Positions 1-14,305 of a stretch of DNA of 64,000 nucleotides are shown here, piece after piece. Where the stretch lies: positions 41,310,712-41,374,711 of the forward strand of contig CM040746.1 of the NCBI GenBank assembly GCA_022829145.1. The letters run 5' to 3'. Both the position numbers and the translations under genes were made by a program. The notes below the pieces were generated by a model. That model had not been told where the DNA came from and did no database searches. It worked only from the letters and a program-made list of their open reading frames with translations. How positions within the stretch are numbered: the stretch's first letter is position 1; each line of letters begins with the position of its first letter. This stretch comes from Albula goreensis (taxonomy: Eukaryota; Chordata; Actinopteri; Albuliformes; Albulidae).

Positions 1-1480
1 AACAATGAAAACCAAGGCAATACTCCCCAAACAATGAAAACCAAGGTTATGTCTGTGAGTTGAAGGTGGTGAACTTGAATGAATGAATAAGAGTTTATTT
101 CCACATTTCAATATCTGAATGTGAGCTCACAGGGTTTTTGGATATTTTGTGTTTGATGGTGCTGGAATTTATAGTGCCAAAGAAAATGATCCTCACCGAC
201 AGGGACAGGAAACAGACAAAAAGGAGTGCAAGTTTTCTAAAGCACAGTACTACCCCACACCAAAGCAACAGGAAGGGCTGGCTGAACATTACAGCATCCG
301 CAGCACCCACATACTGCGCTGCTTCTCTCTTTCAAGGAAGCAGCTTCCACATGTGCAATGGAGGGCTTTGGTAGTACAAAGAGAATCATCCACTGTACTA
401 AGCACAATGGAATAATAAACAATACAGATATCGAAAAAACACCAATAAAAATCTACAAGAGGTTCTCTTGAGGGCTGGAGGTCTTCACATGCTCATGCTT
501 CCATATTCTCTCTCTTCTCTCACATTCATGTTGAAAACAACAAGAAAAAGATTTTTTGGTGCAGACTTATGTTGAGCAGCCCAGTGGAGTACTGTGGGTC
601 TTCACAGCTCCTCTGTAGTGCTGGTGTTAGATTTCCATGATGCCAGCTTGTGTACTACAGAACTTTCCTCTGCTGGATCACCCAAATCCTGAAACTACCC
701 AGGAATAAGAATGATGCTGAAAAATATATTAACTTTTCTTTTACATTTCTGATGCGTGAACCTCTTTTGAACCTCTTCAGAGACCACAATGACTTAATTT
801 CTATGAGGTCTTGAAACAGTACATTTCTGAGCTATCATACAAAATTTATTTTTTGGAGGCTTTTCAAATGTTTTGTAAAGAGAGAAAGTGATGTGAAATA
901 AGGAGCAAAATAAAAACCGGTAGTTGGAGGTCTGAGGTCACTGAAGCACACATGGTTTCTCTAAGTCTTGTGTTTGAATCACTGTTTAATTTAGGAGGGG
1001 GCATCTGTCTGACTACACCGCTCCAACGCCACGATATGCATCGGAGACAGGACTCTCAATATTTCAGCTGTGGCCAGGGACTAATTAAAATTAAACACTC
1101 AATCATTATTTTGTCTTAATTAGTGTTCCCATCTTCGTCAGATTCAGACTGCCATTAACTGGCAAATTCTTGAATAGCAACTCAAAACTAATGTGTTTGC
1201 CCTGTGACAGCGAATTACTGACATCTTCACTGTCAGCAGGGATTTGCAAATGACAAATTATTTAGCATTCATCACTCAAACAGTGGTCCTGATCACAGCC
1301 ATCATTTATCACTTTTTCATTACAACCCATTTGCTTGATGTTGCATTAATTGCTAACAACTAAGGCTTTACAGATTCATAATTTGCTCAATCTAACAGAG
1401 TGCCCCAGCTGTACCCGGTCAAATGAAACTGCTGTCATCAGGTCACACAAAATAGGGGTTTTACTGCTCACACAGGTGAC
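1..1480. other. No gene seen; AT-rich TAATTA block at 1,080-1,385
   Basis: Open frames at 95-422 are short, overlap on both strands and lack splice or homology support. A direct repeat (CAATGAAAACCAAGG) occurs at 4 and 33. Between 1,080 and 1,385 are repeated homeodomain-like cores (CTAATTAAAATTAA, CTTAATTAGTG, GCATTAATTGC), a composition often seen in conserved enhancers. This is inference only. Confidence 0.3.
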
Positions 1481-1481
1481 A

Positions 1482-1640
1482 GGGTAACATGGCAGTTATG
1501 GAGCTTGCTTGAATCTTAGGAGTTGCAGGTTTGATTCCCACAAATTGGGCAAAGTATTTAACCTGTACTGCTTCAGTAAAATGTCTGTGAAAATGGACTG
1601 AGTGCTTAAGAAAGTACGTAATGTAATGCTGCTAACTGCC
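1482..1640 (+). mobile_element. tRNA-derived SINE remnant
   Basis: A tRNA-like head has B-box GGTTTGATTCC at 1528-1538 (consensus GGTTCRANTCC) and a diverged A-box near 1485-1495. It is followed by AAAGTATTTAACCTGTACTG, close to the body of a widespread teleost SINE that also carries a ...CTTAACCTGCATTGCTTCAGT-type stretch. A GTAATGTAATG tail lies near 1,618-1,630. It is degenerate and inactive. Confidence 0.7.
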
Positions 1641-1797
1641 TAAAACACAGGTAATGAGTTATCGTTCACAAGTCAAAACAGTCCTTCCCTGTGATGCTGA
1701 CAGTATCTGATTGCAACGGAGGTTAGCATGGAGGCTAGCTGCTGTTTCATATCTCATGTCACTGTCAGGGAGATCCTGTAAAGGTTACCAGAGTGTA

Positions 1798-1840
1798 AGG
1801 GTCCCCCCCTCCCCAGAGTATAAGGGTCCCCCCCAGTTTC
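1798..1840 (+). repeat. GTCCCCCCC direct repeat
   Basis: GAGTGTAAGGGTCCCCCCCT CCCC and AGAGTATAAGGGTCCCCCCC are two diverged neighbouring copies. Confidence 0.75.
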
Positions 1841-1959
1841 TGAGGTATTTCACCGCCTTTGGATGGACAGAGAGCACACCTGTATTGCATGCAGATCAGC
1901 TGTGAATTTAAGAGTTTCAGATGAGGCAGAGCATTAAGGCCCTTCCCCTCCTGTCCAAC

Positions 1960-3094
1960 AGCACTACCACTGAGTCTCACTCATCAGTATAGCACTACCA
2001 CTGAGTCTCACTCATCAGTATAGAGTCTCACTCATCACCACTGAGTCTCACTCATCAGTATAGCACTACCACTGAGTCTCACTATCAGTACACTACCACC
2101 AGTCTCACTCATCAGTACAGCACTACCACCGAGTCTCACTCATCAGTATAGCACTACCACTGAGCCTCACTCATCAGTATAGCACTACCACTGAGTCTCA
2201 CTCATCAGTATAGCACTACCACTGAGCCTCACTCATCAGAACAGCGCTACCACTGAGCCTCACTCATCAGTACAGCGCTACCACTGAGCCTCACTCATCA
2301 GTAGCAGCACTGCTACCACTGAGCCTCACTCATCAGTCATCAGCGCTACCACTGAGCCTCACTCATCAGTATAGCACTACCACTGAGCCTCACTCATCAG
2401 TATAGCTACCACTGAGCCTCACTCATCAGTATAGCCTACCACTGAGTCTCACTCATCAGTATCAGCGCTACCACTGAGTCTCACTCATCAGTACTCATCA
2501 GCGCTACCACTGAGCCTCACTCATCAGTATAGCGCTACCACTGAGCCTCACTCATCAGTACTGAGCCTCACTCACCACTGAGCCTCACTCATCAGTATAG
2601 CACTACCACTGAGCCTCACTCATCAGTATAGCGCTACCACTGAGCCTCACTCATCAGTATAGCACTACCACTGAGTCTCACTCATCAGAACAGCGCTACC
2701 ACTGAGCCTCACTCATCAGTATAGCACTACCACTGAGCCTCACTCATCAGAACAGCGCTACCACTGAGCCTCACTCATCAGTTTAGCACTACCACTGAGT
2801 CTCACTCATCAGTATAGCGCTACCACTGAGCCTCACTCATCAGTATAGCACTACCACTGAGTCTCACTCATCAGTATAGCACTACCACTGAGCCTCACTC
2901 ATCAGTATAGCGCTACCACTGAGCCTCACTCATCAGTACAGCGCTACCACTGAGCCTCACTCATCAGAACAGCGCTACCACTGAGCCTCACTCATCAGTA
3001 TAGCACTACCACTGAGCCTCACTCATCAGTATAGCGCTACCACTGAGCCTCACTCATCAGTATAGCACTACCACTGAGCCTCACTCATCAGTAT
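1960..3094 (+). repeat. 31-bp minisatellite (about 36 copies)
   Basis: Unit TATAGCACTACCACTGAGCC TCACTCATCAG, with GAGTCTC/GAGCCTC and GTATAGCAC/GAACAGCGC/GTACAGCGC variants. The 5' copies (1960-2110) are degenerate and truncated and the 3' copies uniform. Intergenic, no coding signal. Confidence 0.97.
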
Positions 3095-5319
3095 TCTCCT
3101 TCAATTTTGTGTAAACATGTGCGTAAATGGACACAAACTCACAATTTATGCTGGATTTATGTGAATATGCTACTAAAAGTTCAAATCAAATTGCAATCAA
3201 ATTTTGACTAGATTCAACTACTAGATTGTCCAAATAAAGCACATTTTTTTTGGTGTTAAATCTATTCCTGCTTTTTATATAATCATTTGAACCATTAAAA
3301 TGTAATATTTACTAATAATTTATCAGAATAACTGATTAGTCCTTTTTGATCTAGACATATTATTAATGACTGAATAAATAAAATCAGAACCAGAGCAGGT
3401 GCAGGATCCTTGGTTTTTAATTTGCGCACATGATACAAACCAACCAGAGCACTGGGGATGGCTGCTCTGACCCTACGGACAAACTGAAAAACTACAACCC
3501 TGATATACGCATAAAACCAGGACTCACGTCTGATAAACGAGGCCGCTGGGTGGCCAAGATTCTCTTCCCATAATTCTCCCACCACTGCTATAATGCTTTT
3601 ATTTCCTGCTGCCCATTTCCTTCAACAGAAACATAATGACCCTGTGTGACCCCATGTTCTTCCCTGAGAGGCATTAGAAAGCATGTACTGGCTTGCTTTG
3701 GGGGAAATACGTCTTAATTTTATGAACATCTCTGATGATATGAAATCTCAGGCACTATGTTATTCCTTGTAGAAGAATGAAATGGACTTTCTGACCTCCT
3801 CATGGTTGTGCCAATTAAACCTGATAAGGACCATGAAATGCAACTTCTTAAATCAAAGTGTTTTTTAATTGAACATTTTTTCTTCATTTTGTAAATGTCA
3901 CATTTGATTTAAAATACATGGTGCACAGCCCAAAGACGATGCTGCCATTTAATTAGATTTTTTACCAGCTTAGTCTGGGTTAAAATTCGACACAGTCTTT
4001 ATTTATCTGGTGGGGCTTGGCCAGAGTCTTTGTCAGACCCAGTTTAATTTACATGGCAAGAAAAGGGTCTTCCAGGTGACACAGGAGTGATACTGTCACA
4101 CACAGCTGGGCCTGGGGATATCTCCACACTCAACACTCACCAACTCACCTATCAGGAAAATTAATGCCCCGCCCAGGATCTGGCTGTAAGACAAACTCTC
4201 TATGCATGAGTGATTTTGTGAAAAATGGCAGATTGAGTTTGGTGGCACACAGAGCAGGGAAAGTGAATCGCATTAAAATGTGGATAAACCTTCCTACAAA
4301 ATTCTGCCACATGTAGTTTTTCCAGAGCCGCACTGGGGCGACTGCGGGAGCCGACGGAGGCAGCTAGAGGTGCGGGAAGGCCACAGACAGCCACGTTTCA
4401 CAGCCCCTGCAGGCCATACGACACGCAGCGCAGCCACATGCACGCCTCCACGGACTCATTTACACAGCGATCCATCTCCCCAAGTGCTACGCCATCTCTC
4501 CTGCATTTCCATTTCCATCTGAAACACATTCAAGCTCACATTCAAACGATGGGTGGGGGAGAGAGGATGGCTGGGAAGAGATAGACCGATAAGAGTGAAA
4601 GCAAACAATTCAAAGTGAGAGGGACAGCAAAAGAGATGGGAAAAGATAAAGAAAATGACTGGGAGAAAGAGAAAGCAGGAGAAATATGGAGAGAATGAAT
4701 GAACGGAGAAAACACAAAGACGTTCTGAAAATTCCATGCACTAAGAATCGATCACCAAATCCATTCCACCCACTGCACAGAAAGAGCGCCCCATCACAGG
4801 CCTGTCAGCAGCGCTCTGCAGAGATAACATCACCAGTTAGGCACGACAAAAAAGTACTTACAAACTTCTCACCATGAGGAACCAACCAATCAGACTGTAC
4901 AAAAATATCTACTTCCTCTTCCCTGCTTTCTGTGGCACAAAGGTAGTATAAGGTTTTGTTTTTAGTGGGGCAATGGTAATAAACCTGATCAAAAGTTGTG
5001 CAGCGCTATGATTCATTACAGAAATGAAACGCACCCTGGCCGATCAGGGAAACTATAGACCCATCAGGGCCAGACCTGACAACACAACAGAGTGGAAAAA
5101 GTGAAACTTTGTGCAAACACTGTGAGCACAACATGGTTAGTAGCTGAACAGTGTGAGAGCTGATAAAGTTAGTAAAATGACATTTTTATGACTCACACAA
5201 CAGTTATCCAGGGTGTTAGGAGGTGTGATCAGATCTACCGTCAGCTGAAAATACACCATCCATTCAGCCTCTGAAACACTATGTGTGTATTTGTGCATGG
5301 GCATGTGTGCATGTGTGCA

Positions 5320-5343
5320 TGTGTGTGTGTGTGTGTGTGTGTG
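5320..5343 (+). repeat. (TG)n microsatellite
   Basis: Simple GT run with flanking GCATGTGT repeats from 5,281. Confidence 0.95.
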
Positions 5344-6425
5344 AGCACACAAGCGTGTGTGAGTATGAGTGGATCTGTCTAATAGGGGCAGCTGCCCATA
5401 GATAACATGTATGACTCATTTCTCTTGATGTGGTAGACCTCCACACAGACTGGGCATGGGAGACACAAAGGCACACCGCAGCATGCTGTGCGGCTCCAGG
5501 CCTCCTCCCTGCCTGACCTGCCCAGTCACACCAATTCACTAAGAACCTCGGAGTCGGAAACTTCAGAGGTTACGGTATTATCAAGTGGCTGTTTGATGGA
5601 CGCTAGGAGTGACGCACTCTAGACGCCAGCTCACTCGGCTTGGTTTGACATTCATACACCAGATTAAAAAAGAAATGATGAATCGAAAACTGGAGGTAAA
5701 AAAAACACAAATCCACAAATGCTCCTTAAAAGTTTAGAAGCAGAGAGCGACGCACGCATGACGTCACCAAAGCTCTGCGAACGACCCTGCAAAGCCCTTA
5801 CCGTAAACAGAGAAACGATCACAGACGGGCCTGTGGGGGAATAACTCTGAACATTTCCACACAGCCGGAAGAATAATGCAGTAATGTTTAAAATTCACAT
5901 TTTAATGGAAAAAGACAGTCCCATTATTGTGACTTTATCGCTTTTATAATTTCCTTTAAAATATCCAGTAAGGAAAGAGCTTTTGCGCGGGTGGTTGAAT
6001 GATGAAGAAACATCGTTGACAGTTTCAGAAACACATTATCAGTAATTCTCCCTTCTTCTTCTGGGTACAGTAATGGTGGTGAGGAGGGGAATGTGGATTT
6101 CTGAGATGAAGCACTCGATTTCTGATTTGTGGCTTGTCCTGCTAAGGCAGCGTTCTGGTACCTGGCAGGGCCACACAATCGAACCCGAGGCCCGGCACCC
6201 CACACTATCTCAGGGTTCCCCATGTGTGTATCAGTGCTGCCATGAGGGGGACACAGTGCCTGCACACAGTGCCTGCACACACTGACACACACATGTTCAT
6301 ACATGATCATTTCTCAACCATAAAGCTTTTGCGGGTAGATCTTATTTAGAAGCACACAAACTCCTTAATTATCTCTGTGGAGTAACAGCTAATGAAACAG
6401 GTGCAGATGGTTATGGTTGAGTGGA

Positions 6426-6461
6426 GTTAAGGTTAAGGTTAGGGTTAGGGTTAGGGTTAGG
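6426..6461 (+). repeat. Interstitial (TTAGGG)n telomere-like repeat
   Basis: GTTAAGGTTAAGG then four TTAGGG-type units. Confidence 0.85.
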
Positions 6462-7288
6462 CAGCTAGCAGAGCGTTAGCTTAGTCCCAAACTTAAGACC
6501 GCACAGCCTGCAGAGTGGAAATAAAAACATCACAGCACGGTTACCGAGCAGAAATAAAAACATCACAGCACAGTTACCGGCCCAATTAACGATTGCGGTG
6601 ACAAAGACCTGGTGATAACGTGCTAATTTCATGCTAATCAGTCCCAGCATGACCTGCAGGGAAAACATCTGCTACAAGGGCAGCTCCTCCAGCCTCCGTG
6701 CCCAGCTCTCAGCTGCTCTGGCTGGGGTACAGAGGCCATTCTAAGGTGTGTGTGGATGGGCCCCTTGGTCTGCATCCTGTTAAGGCACTGCTCCAGTGTT
6801 GTTTTGTATTTTGTTTTCTTTATTTTACTATTATCATAATTGATATTATTATTTTCGGGCACCTCGTGAGAGGGTTTCAGCATAGTTTTCTTCTTTGTGC
6901 ATTAATAAATAAATAGATAAAAACAGTAAATTCCCTGGGAGCATCCTGTTTCCCTGCACCATGGTCAGCTGCCACGGTCTCAGACTTACACACACCGCTG
7001 GCTAACGGCAGGGTGCACCGCGGTGCACACGCCCCTGCCTGATGGACCACAGGCAGTGAGCTGAGCCTCCCCAAGGTCAACGCCCAACCGGCTCACAAAG
7101 CCCACTCAGCTTTTATTCACATTCCTCTGACAGCAGCTACATGCAAGCAGATGCACCCAAATTCATTTTAAAGCATTTTTTGTCTCCCTTGGTGAGAAAT
7201 TGATTGCCTGTCACTAATCACTAAACTAAGGTGTCAGCACATTTTGAGGTGACAGTGGATCCATTTGTGAGCCACTACATTGAAAGAA

Positions 7289-7291
<3 letters not shown>

Positions 7292-7341
<50 letters not shown>
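7292..7341 (+). repeat. (CA)n microsatellite
   Basis: CATACATACACACAC run, about 25 dinucleotides. Confidence 0.96.
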
Positions 7342-7344
<3 letters not shown>

Positions 7345-8254
7345 GCACTTAATGAACCAACGAGGGCCAGCAGACACACCATCTGTGTTCCCTTTCAGAA
7401 TGAGAGCGGATGGCACTGAGTGAGCAGGGTTTTGTCAGCGGTCATTTGCTGTGTTGTCATTAGTAACACAGCTGCATTGTGTGTCTGTTCCGCACACATG
7501 GTCAAGGGCAGCTGGGTGAGCGCGCAGCTCTGCCGCATAACGCACTCACTCTACAGCTCTCTCTGACGCTGACTCACTGGCTCACATTAAAACATGCTCT
7601 TTCATGCTTTCACCACAGTGTAACGTGCCAAACTGTGTTTGATTCTTTAATATCTTTTTTCCTTCGAAGGCTAAACGCTGAGTGTTTCCAAAAACCGAAG
7701 TGTATGGAGGGAACTGCCGCACAGGAGGGGCAGCGGCCCAGAATGATTCAGGGCTCCAGGACTCGAGAGGGACCCCAAAAATGCTCACCGGGTCACTTAC
7801 TATTTACAACTTAAACTTTCATTTACCTACAGAAAGTGTAAGAGGCGACCAGCAGAGCTGAAATGAAGCATGGCTGAATGAAGCCTTTTCACTTTCATTC
7901 ATGAGGTGTCAGTGTACAGGAGCTTTCCTCTGACAACCTATTCTGAGTGACAGGAGCTTAGTTTCCTTACTTACAAATACAAATAATCAGTGCTAACCTA
8001 TTGTATGTATATGTATTCAGGAAGATTTTAAAAGATTTTGAAATATTATAATATTCTTTTGTAAGAGGCTGTTGATATGGATATGTAATACCTCAGGTGC
8101 TGCCTGCCTGATTCGACCTGTTTCAGAACGTGAGGAATGTTCTCTTCTGCTCGTGGACCTGAACGGTATGACAGGCGAGTCAGAAATGAGGTCATCAGTG
8201 ATTTTTTTAATCACTAATTGAGACGATCAATGAGGAATATGAAATGAAAACACC

Positions 8255-8478
8255 ATACAACATACTGTTTAATCTGATCTGAACAGTCTCCGGTGACAAA
8301 GATTCAGATTATACAACATACTGTTTAATCTGATCTGAACAGTCTCCGGTGACAAAGATTCAGATTATACAACATACTGTTTAATCTGATCTGAACAGTC
8401 TCCGGTGACAAAGATTCAGATTATACAACATACTGTTTAATCTGATCTAAACAGTCTCCGGTGACAAAGATTCAGATT
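8255..8478 (+). repeat. 56-bp tandem repeat, 4 copies
   Basis: Four nearly identical 56-bp units beginning ATACAACATACTGTTTAATC. The last copy has one GAAC to AAAC change. Recent expansion. Confidence 0.96.
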
Positions 8479-9046
8479 CTTCAATGTGTGAATCAACCCG
8501 AACATACAGTGCAACCAAGCATATGAAACACTTATTGATTTCCTAATTTTCCCATTTTTAAAACCCTGCATTCATAAATCCATGAAAGAGAATTATTAAA
8601 TATACAAAAGTACATGCACAAAGTTGCTGCTTAATATTCCAAGACATGAGTTATGTAAACTGAAAAAGCGAGTCCTGCATGCTAAATATCAGACAGGGGG
8701 ACTTCACCCTAAATCCATGTGAGAAAGGCTGTGTGCTCGTGTGGAGTGTGACACCAGAGGACTGAGGAAGACTGCGGGTGAAAGACGGTCCACATTAATG
8801 AACATCAGCCGGCAGGCCGGTCTCCCTCTCTGAGAACCGCACTCACAGGAACCCGTTCATATCAATGAATAAATGAAAGAAAAACACAGAGGGCTTCCCG
8901 TGATGTAATTAGCATGGGGAGATCTTCCCTCGCTAAACACAATGAATCATTAATGATGTTTCTCCACTGCGTGAGCGAAACGTGCCATCCAGCTTCGACT
9001 GTTGTCCTATCATTTTTTGTGACCCATCAGAACGTGCAACCAGCAG

Positions 9047-9698
9047 GCATTAAGAGTGCGTAGGCATTAAGAGTGCGTAGGCATTAAGAGTGCGTAGCCA
9101 TTAAGTGTGTGTAAGCATTAAGCGTGCATACACATTAAGCGTGCGTAGGCATTAAGAGTGTGTAGGCATTAAGCGTGCGTAAGAAATTAAGCATGCGTAG
9201 GCATTAAGCGTGCGTAAGCATTAAGAGTGCGTAGGCATTAAGCGTGCGTAGGCATTAAGAGTGCATAGGCATTAAGCGTGCGTAGGCATTAAGCGTGCGT
9301 AGGCATTAAGCGTGCGTAGGCATTAAGAGTGCGTAGGCATTAAGCGTGCGTAGGCATTAAGCGTGCGTAGGCATTAAGAGTGCGTAGGCATTAAGCGTGC
9401 GTAGGCATCAAGAGTGCGTAGGCATTAAGCGTGCGTAGGCATTAAGCGTGCGTAGGCATTAAGAGTGCGTAGGCATTAAGCGTGCGTAGGCATTAAGAGT
9501 GCGTAGGCATTAAGCGTGCGTAGGCATTAAGCGTGCGTAGGCATTAAGAGTGCGTAGGCATTAAGCGTGCGTAAGCATTAAGAGTGCGTAGGCATTAAGC
9601 GTGCGTAGGCATTAAGAGTGCGTAGGCATTAAGCGTGCGTAGGCATTAAGAGTGCGTAGGCATTAAGAGTGCGTAGGCATTAAGCGCGTGTAGGCATT
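9047..9698 (+). repeat. 17-bp minisatellite (about 38 copies)
   Basis: Unit GCATTAAGCGTGCGTAG, with a second main variant GCATTAAGAGTGCGTAG. The two alternate in irregular AAB/AB patterns, and the left edge (9047-9190) is more degenerate. Confidence 0.97.
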
Positions 9699-11722
9699 CA
9701 AATATGGTACAGCTGACCGTACCAAATGCCCGCCCATCATTTTTTGCTTCCTCTGACATTTGATTCCATCACAGATTTTGAGATATTGAAAGCGTAGTTT
9801 CAAATATGTCTTCCCAAGTTTTAATTCTGGATTGTTGTCAACATTTATGCTTATATTAGCGGGATGTTTTGTCAACACTGTATGTCATTTGAAATGATGG
9901 GAACCAGGACACAATGGAACTTAATTATTAAATTAAGGTGGGTCTACAGGACAGCAAACTGCATTTAATCTTCCAGAGAATGGAGAAATGAGAACAAGCA
10001 GAAGCAACGTTAACGCCATGCTGCCATAGCCCTGGTGCCAATGAAGTGAAAGGTTTTAACGCTGTGCAGACTACACTGTGAATGCTCCCCATGAACACTT
10101 TGATCAGCTGCTTTAATTACTTTGGCTGGACTTTCAGCACTAATTACCAAACATCAATTCAGCTCTCCATTCCAAAGATAACAATCAAACATGTAAGGAA
10201 TGAAAAACTTCATATCAAACGGCATGAGGACACAAAGTATAACTTATGTAGTGGCAAACTGCGCAACTTTAGGAAGTCAGTCCAAGTTTTTATTAAAACA
10301 ATTCTAACATTCTAATTTAAATGTTGCACTTGTAATACGACAAGTTATCTAAGAACAATTTTTGAGAAAAGGTTGTTTTCAAAACATCATCATTTTTCAA
10401 TCTGGAATTAGTCATTATGGTGATTTTCAACCTCAAAGGGAGAATGTGCAGAGGGGAAATTATACTTTCATATGCCTACAAAGAGTGGAGATTTGTGTGA
10501 TCAGCACCTCCGCTTTAAAGAAGAGGGAACAAAGGTTTCTACACAACCAAGATTCACTTTGTCCTTGAAGATCAGTGACTTGAAACCATTCCATATATTT
10601 AACTAGTCCACAGGCATCCTTACTCATATCATCCTGGTTCATAAAGAAAATCAATGTTTTTTATTTGCAGGACTTTGTATTAATTTTACCAGTAAAGTCA
10701 TGATGTTAACCCTGTGGTGAATTATAGCATCATTTCTGCAATGGTAAGTGTGTGGATTTCGTCCTTGGTCTGGATGTGAGACTCCAGGGTTACGGCTGGC
10801 CAGTTCCCCCACAGAGCGAAGCATTATTACGGCAGAGCGTCCAGCACAACCATGCAAAACAAGCCATGTGAACCAGCTTAGCGGCAACCTTATGAAAAGA
10901 CATGGAAATGAAGGTGCGGCAGGTGTTTTTGAGTTGTCTGGGCTAAAGTAACAGGTTTTGGTGAACATGCGGTGCAGCAGGCTCTGATAATGCAGACGAG
11001 TGCAGTGCAGATTCACTGATGCGCTTTCACCATCACGACTCTGCCACCCCCATGGTGTTCCTTACTGAGGCAAGCACTTACAGTACATAGTTTTAAAAGG
11101 CTTTTGTAACTAATTCATTTAGTCATTTATTTACTCATTTACATTCCTCCACTGCCATGCCAAACAGTGCAGGGGTATCTCTGCAACTACATTTTTTATC
11201 TAGCAATAATTAAAAAGCAGAACACTTTTCATCATTTTAGTGCCCATTTATATTTAAGGACAGAACAACTAATATTCAGTAGAACAAGATAAGGCATTCA
11301 GCCAAGAAACATGTATACCAAGGCTTGGTCCAGAATGAAATCTCATAGCAGAAATTCAGTGCTTGTTCAACATTGTTATGAGGTGTAGCAGGCAACTTCT
11401 GTGATAAACTGCAGTCAGAAAAGCAACCGGGGAGGTGCAGGTTTGAAGATCATTACAGCCGATGATGGTGTGGGGCAGACAGGCAGAGAGGCAGCGAGGC
11501 CTGATTAAGCTCCATGTTTGGAAAATAACAGCAATCCCACTTTCCACAAGGCGCGTGTGCATTATGTCTACTTGATGGGGTCTTGAATCAGAGTTAATAA
11601 CCCAGCCAGGAGAGCGGTCACTGGAGAACGGACAGAGCGTGCGACTCTCACGCTATGACACCCATGGTACACAACACAAGTTCTGTGCATCCCGCTGCTC
11701 ACTGCCCTCACCCCCTACCCCC

Positions 11723-11725
11723 CCC

Positions 11726-11816
<91 letters not shown>

Positions 11817-12028
11817 ACACACTCACACTCACACACAGACACAGACACACACAGACACACAGACACACACACACAGACACGCAGACGCACGCACACGCAC
11901 ATGCACACGCACGCACACACACGCAGACGCACACGCACACACACACACACAGACAGACACACACAGACACACACAGACGCAGACGCACACACGCACACGC
12001 ACACGCACACGCACACGCACACACACAC
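11723..12028 (+). repeat. Compound (CA)n/(CACG)n/(CAGA)n microsatellite
   Basis: About 300 bp of CA interrupted by AGACAC and CGCA. Gives false His/Thr-rich and Cys/Val-rich frames. Confidence 0.96.
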
Positions 12029-12530
12029 GAGGGACAGTGCTGAGAGTGTCATTCTCCAGCTGTGCAGCCAGAATTTGTATGAATGTGAACTGTGTAAAAT
12101 TCTGCTTAGTGTCTTCAATGCAGGATGCAAACTGGAGTGTACAGTACATAGCCTGTTGTTGTCATTCAGCATCTTTGTTTCTGGTTAACGGAACTTGCTG
12201 GAGCCATTTGGTCATCAGGTTTGAGCCGCTCTGGATGGAAGCGCTGGCTACAGGCTAATGTAAATGCTATGGGAGGGAAGGTCAATACAAAGGCCATGCG
12301 TGTGATTAGTGGTGGCAGCGCTAACTATGAGAGAGTAGTTCATCCACTCCTTCGCTTTTGACTGCTGTACTCCTCCGTCTCTCCATAAAGGTTACATTGA
12401 GACACTCTCACATGGTCATCGCCAAGGCAACCCTGCATTTCCACAAAGCAATGGTGATGAACAGTGAAAATCAAGAGTAATTTCCGTCAAGGATGGGAGA
12501 AAGCATCTCAGGACATGCTAATGGGGGGGG

Positions 12531-12696
12531 TTGGTACAGACTCTATCCACACCATGATGGTAGTGTTACTTAGCCTGGCAGTGGGGTTGGTACAGACTCT
12601 ATCCACACCATGATGGTAGTGTTACTTAGCCTGGCAGTGGGGTTGGTACAGACTCTATCCACACCATGATGGTAGTGTTACTTAGCCTGGCAGTGG
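12531..12696 (+). repeat. 56-bp tandem repeat, 3 copies
   Basis: Three essentially identical units beginning TTGGTACAGACTCTATCCAC, joined by a G-run. The start of a long G-tract at 12,523-12,530 precedes the first copy. Confidence 0.95.
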
Positions 12697-14054
12697 CTAC
12701 ATGCTTTATGATTAGCTTTCGCATTGTTAATCACACAGAGTATCCTACTCCCTCATTCACAGGAACATGCATGGGCAAACATGCAACCATTCCTCTGCCT
12801 CTCTCTGGGACGATGATTATAGAGATTATACAAAGAGCAGACATAATATTTACTGGAGAAAAAAGAGGAAAATTCAGAAGAGCAAATTCCAGGGCTGCAA
12901 CTCTTAGCATGTCTCCATCTGTGCCTGAGAAGGTGGACTGCTCACTGTTGCTGAAAACACATTTCCGTACAAACAGTCACAGGTTAACCAGAGGTTTTCT
13001 CTCTCTAGCAGTAAGCGCTGTGTTGCTGCAGAGGCTGAATGAGTGCTGGTCCCATTTTGTAAACATGAATTTGTCATAACAGGCCCAGAGAATGACAGCA
13101 ATTTGACCAATATGTGCAGAAAGGCCGTACGTCACCCACTCAATCAGAGCGGCACGTGTGCACAAAGGAGACCATCTATCCTCTGCGCAGGAGAGCAATT
13201 AGTGTGACATTCGCTGGACCATGACTGGGCCAATGACGCTCTCAGGGCTAAGGGAGTGTATGAGTGTGAAACACTTAAACTGAGCGAAGATCCGACGCTT
13301 GCAAGCTCTGACACAGTATTGACACTGAGGTTATTTCACACGGCCTGCAGGGGGTTGCCCACTCTCCACCCGTTTACACAAAGCCAAAGAGTCCTGCTGT
13401 CTTATTTATCAGCCACACAGGAAGTGCTGGAAGCTGCAGCACATCTGAACCGTTACAAATGTAAATGACTCATTCAGCTAAAGAAGAGTCTTTATCTCAC
13501 CTGACAAGTTTTATATATTCATGTACATTATTATTTTCAAGGGATTGTCTCTCTGCGTTTACCAAGATTGCCAGTTAAGAACAGCAGTGAAGATTAATGG
13601 CAGCACTTTTTCTAAAATAGCCCCCTAGTGGGGAAGTGTGTTATGACAGCTTCTTAGGGCATCACAAACAATGTGAGAATACGCTGAGGTGGAAAATTAA
13701 TAATGAAATAAAAATCGATACTAAAAATATCTGCTCTGGTGGCTAAAATTATCCTGGCTACAAAGTGGGGTGTTTGAGGATGAACTGGTGGGAGGTGGGC
13801 ACGTGTCTCACTCGTCTCTAGTGCTGACGAGCGTGGTTTCATGTGTTCTGCTGGATCAAACGTGATCGCCTCATTATCATCGGTGGCAGAGAAGCCGGCT
13901 TGTGATAACAAACGCTTTCAGGCTCTGTCAAACCCCCCACAGCCCCCCAAACCACCTCACGTGTCTGTCAGAGGAATGTCAGCAAATGGCAAGGACATTT
14001 CTGAGCTGAGAGCCAAAGCACATGCAGTTCCCTGTCTCCTGGTTAGAGTCCAAT

Positions 14055-14272
14055 GCAACACACACACACACACAACACAAACACACAGGCAGACACGCAC
14101 ACACAAAACACACACACGCATGCACTCATACACACACACACAAACACATACACGCAGGCACGCACACACACACACACGCAAGCACACACTCACACACGCA
14201 CAAACACATACACGCAGGCACAAAAGCACACACATAAATACATGCGCACACACTCACACGCAGGCACACACT

Positions 14273-14305
<33 letters not shown>

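Larger units (their letters stand above)
3095..8254. other. Gene-poor interval
   Basis: No exon recognised. A 96-codon minus frame at 3,295-3,585 has no identified family. Small repeats only (TG run, telomere-like repeat and CA run listed separately). Confidence 0.5.

Noticed and set aside
1960-3094. Possible CRISPR array (regular 31-bp repeats)
   Set aside because: No unique spacers; repeats are head-to-tail. The context is a vertebrate genome.
3295-3585. 96-codon minus-strand frame
   Set aside because: Non-repetitive, but no recognised domain, no convincing splice sites and no neighbouring exon.
6130-6200. Minus-strand GGGTTCGATTG as tRNA/SINE B-box
   Set aside because: No matching A-box or SINE body; single-motif resemblance only.
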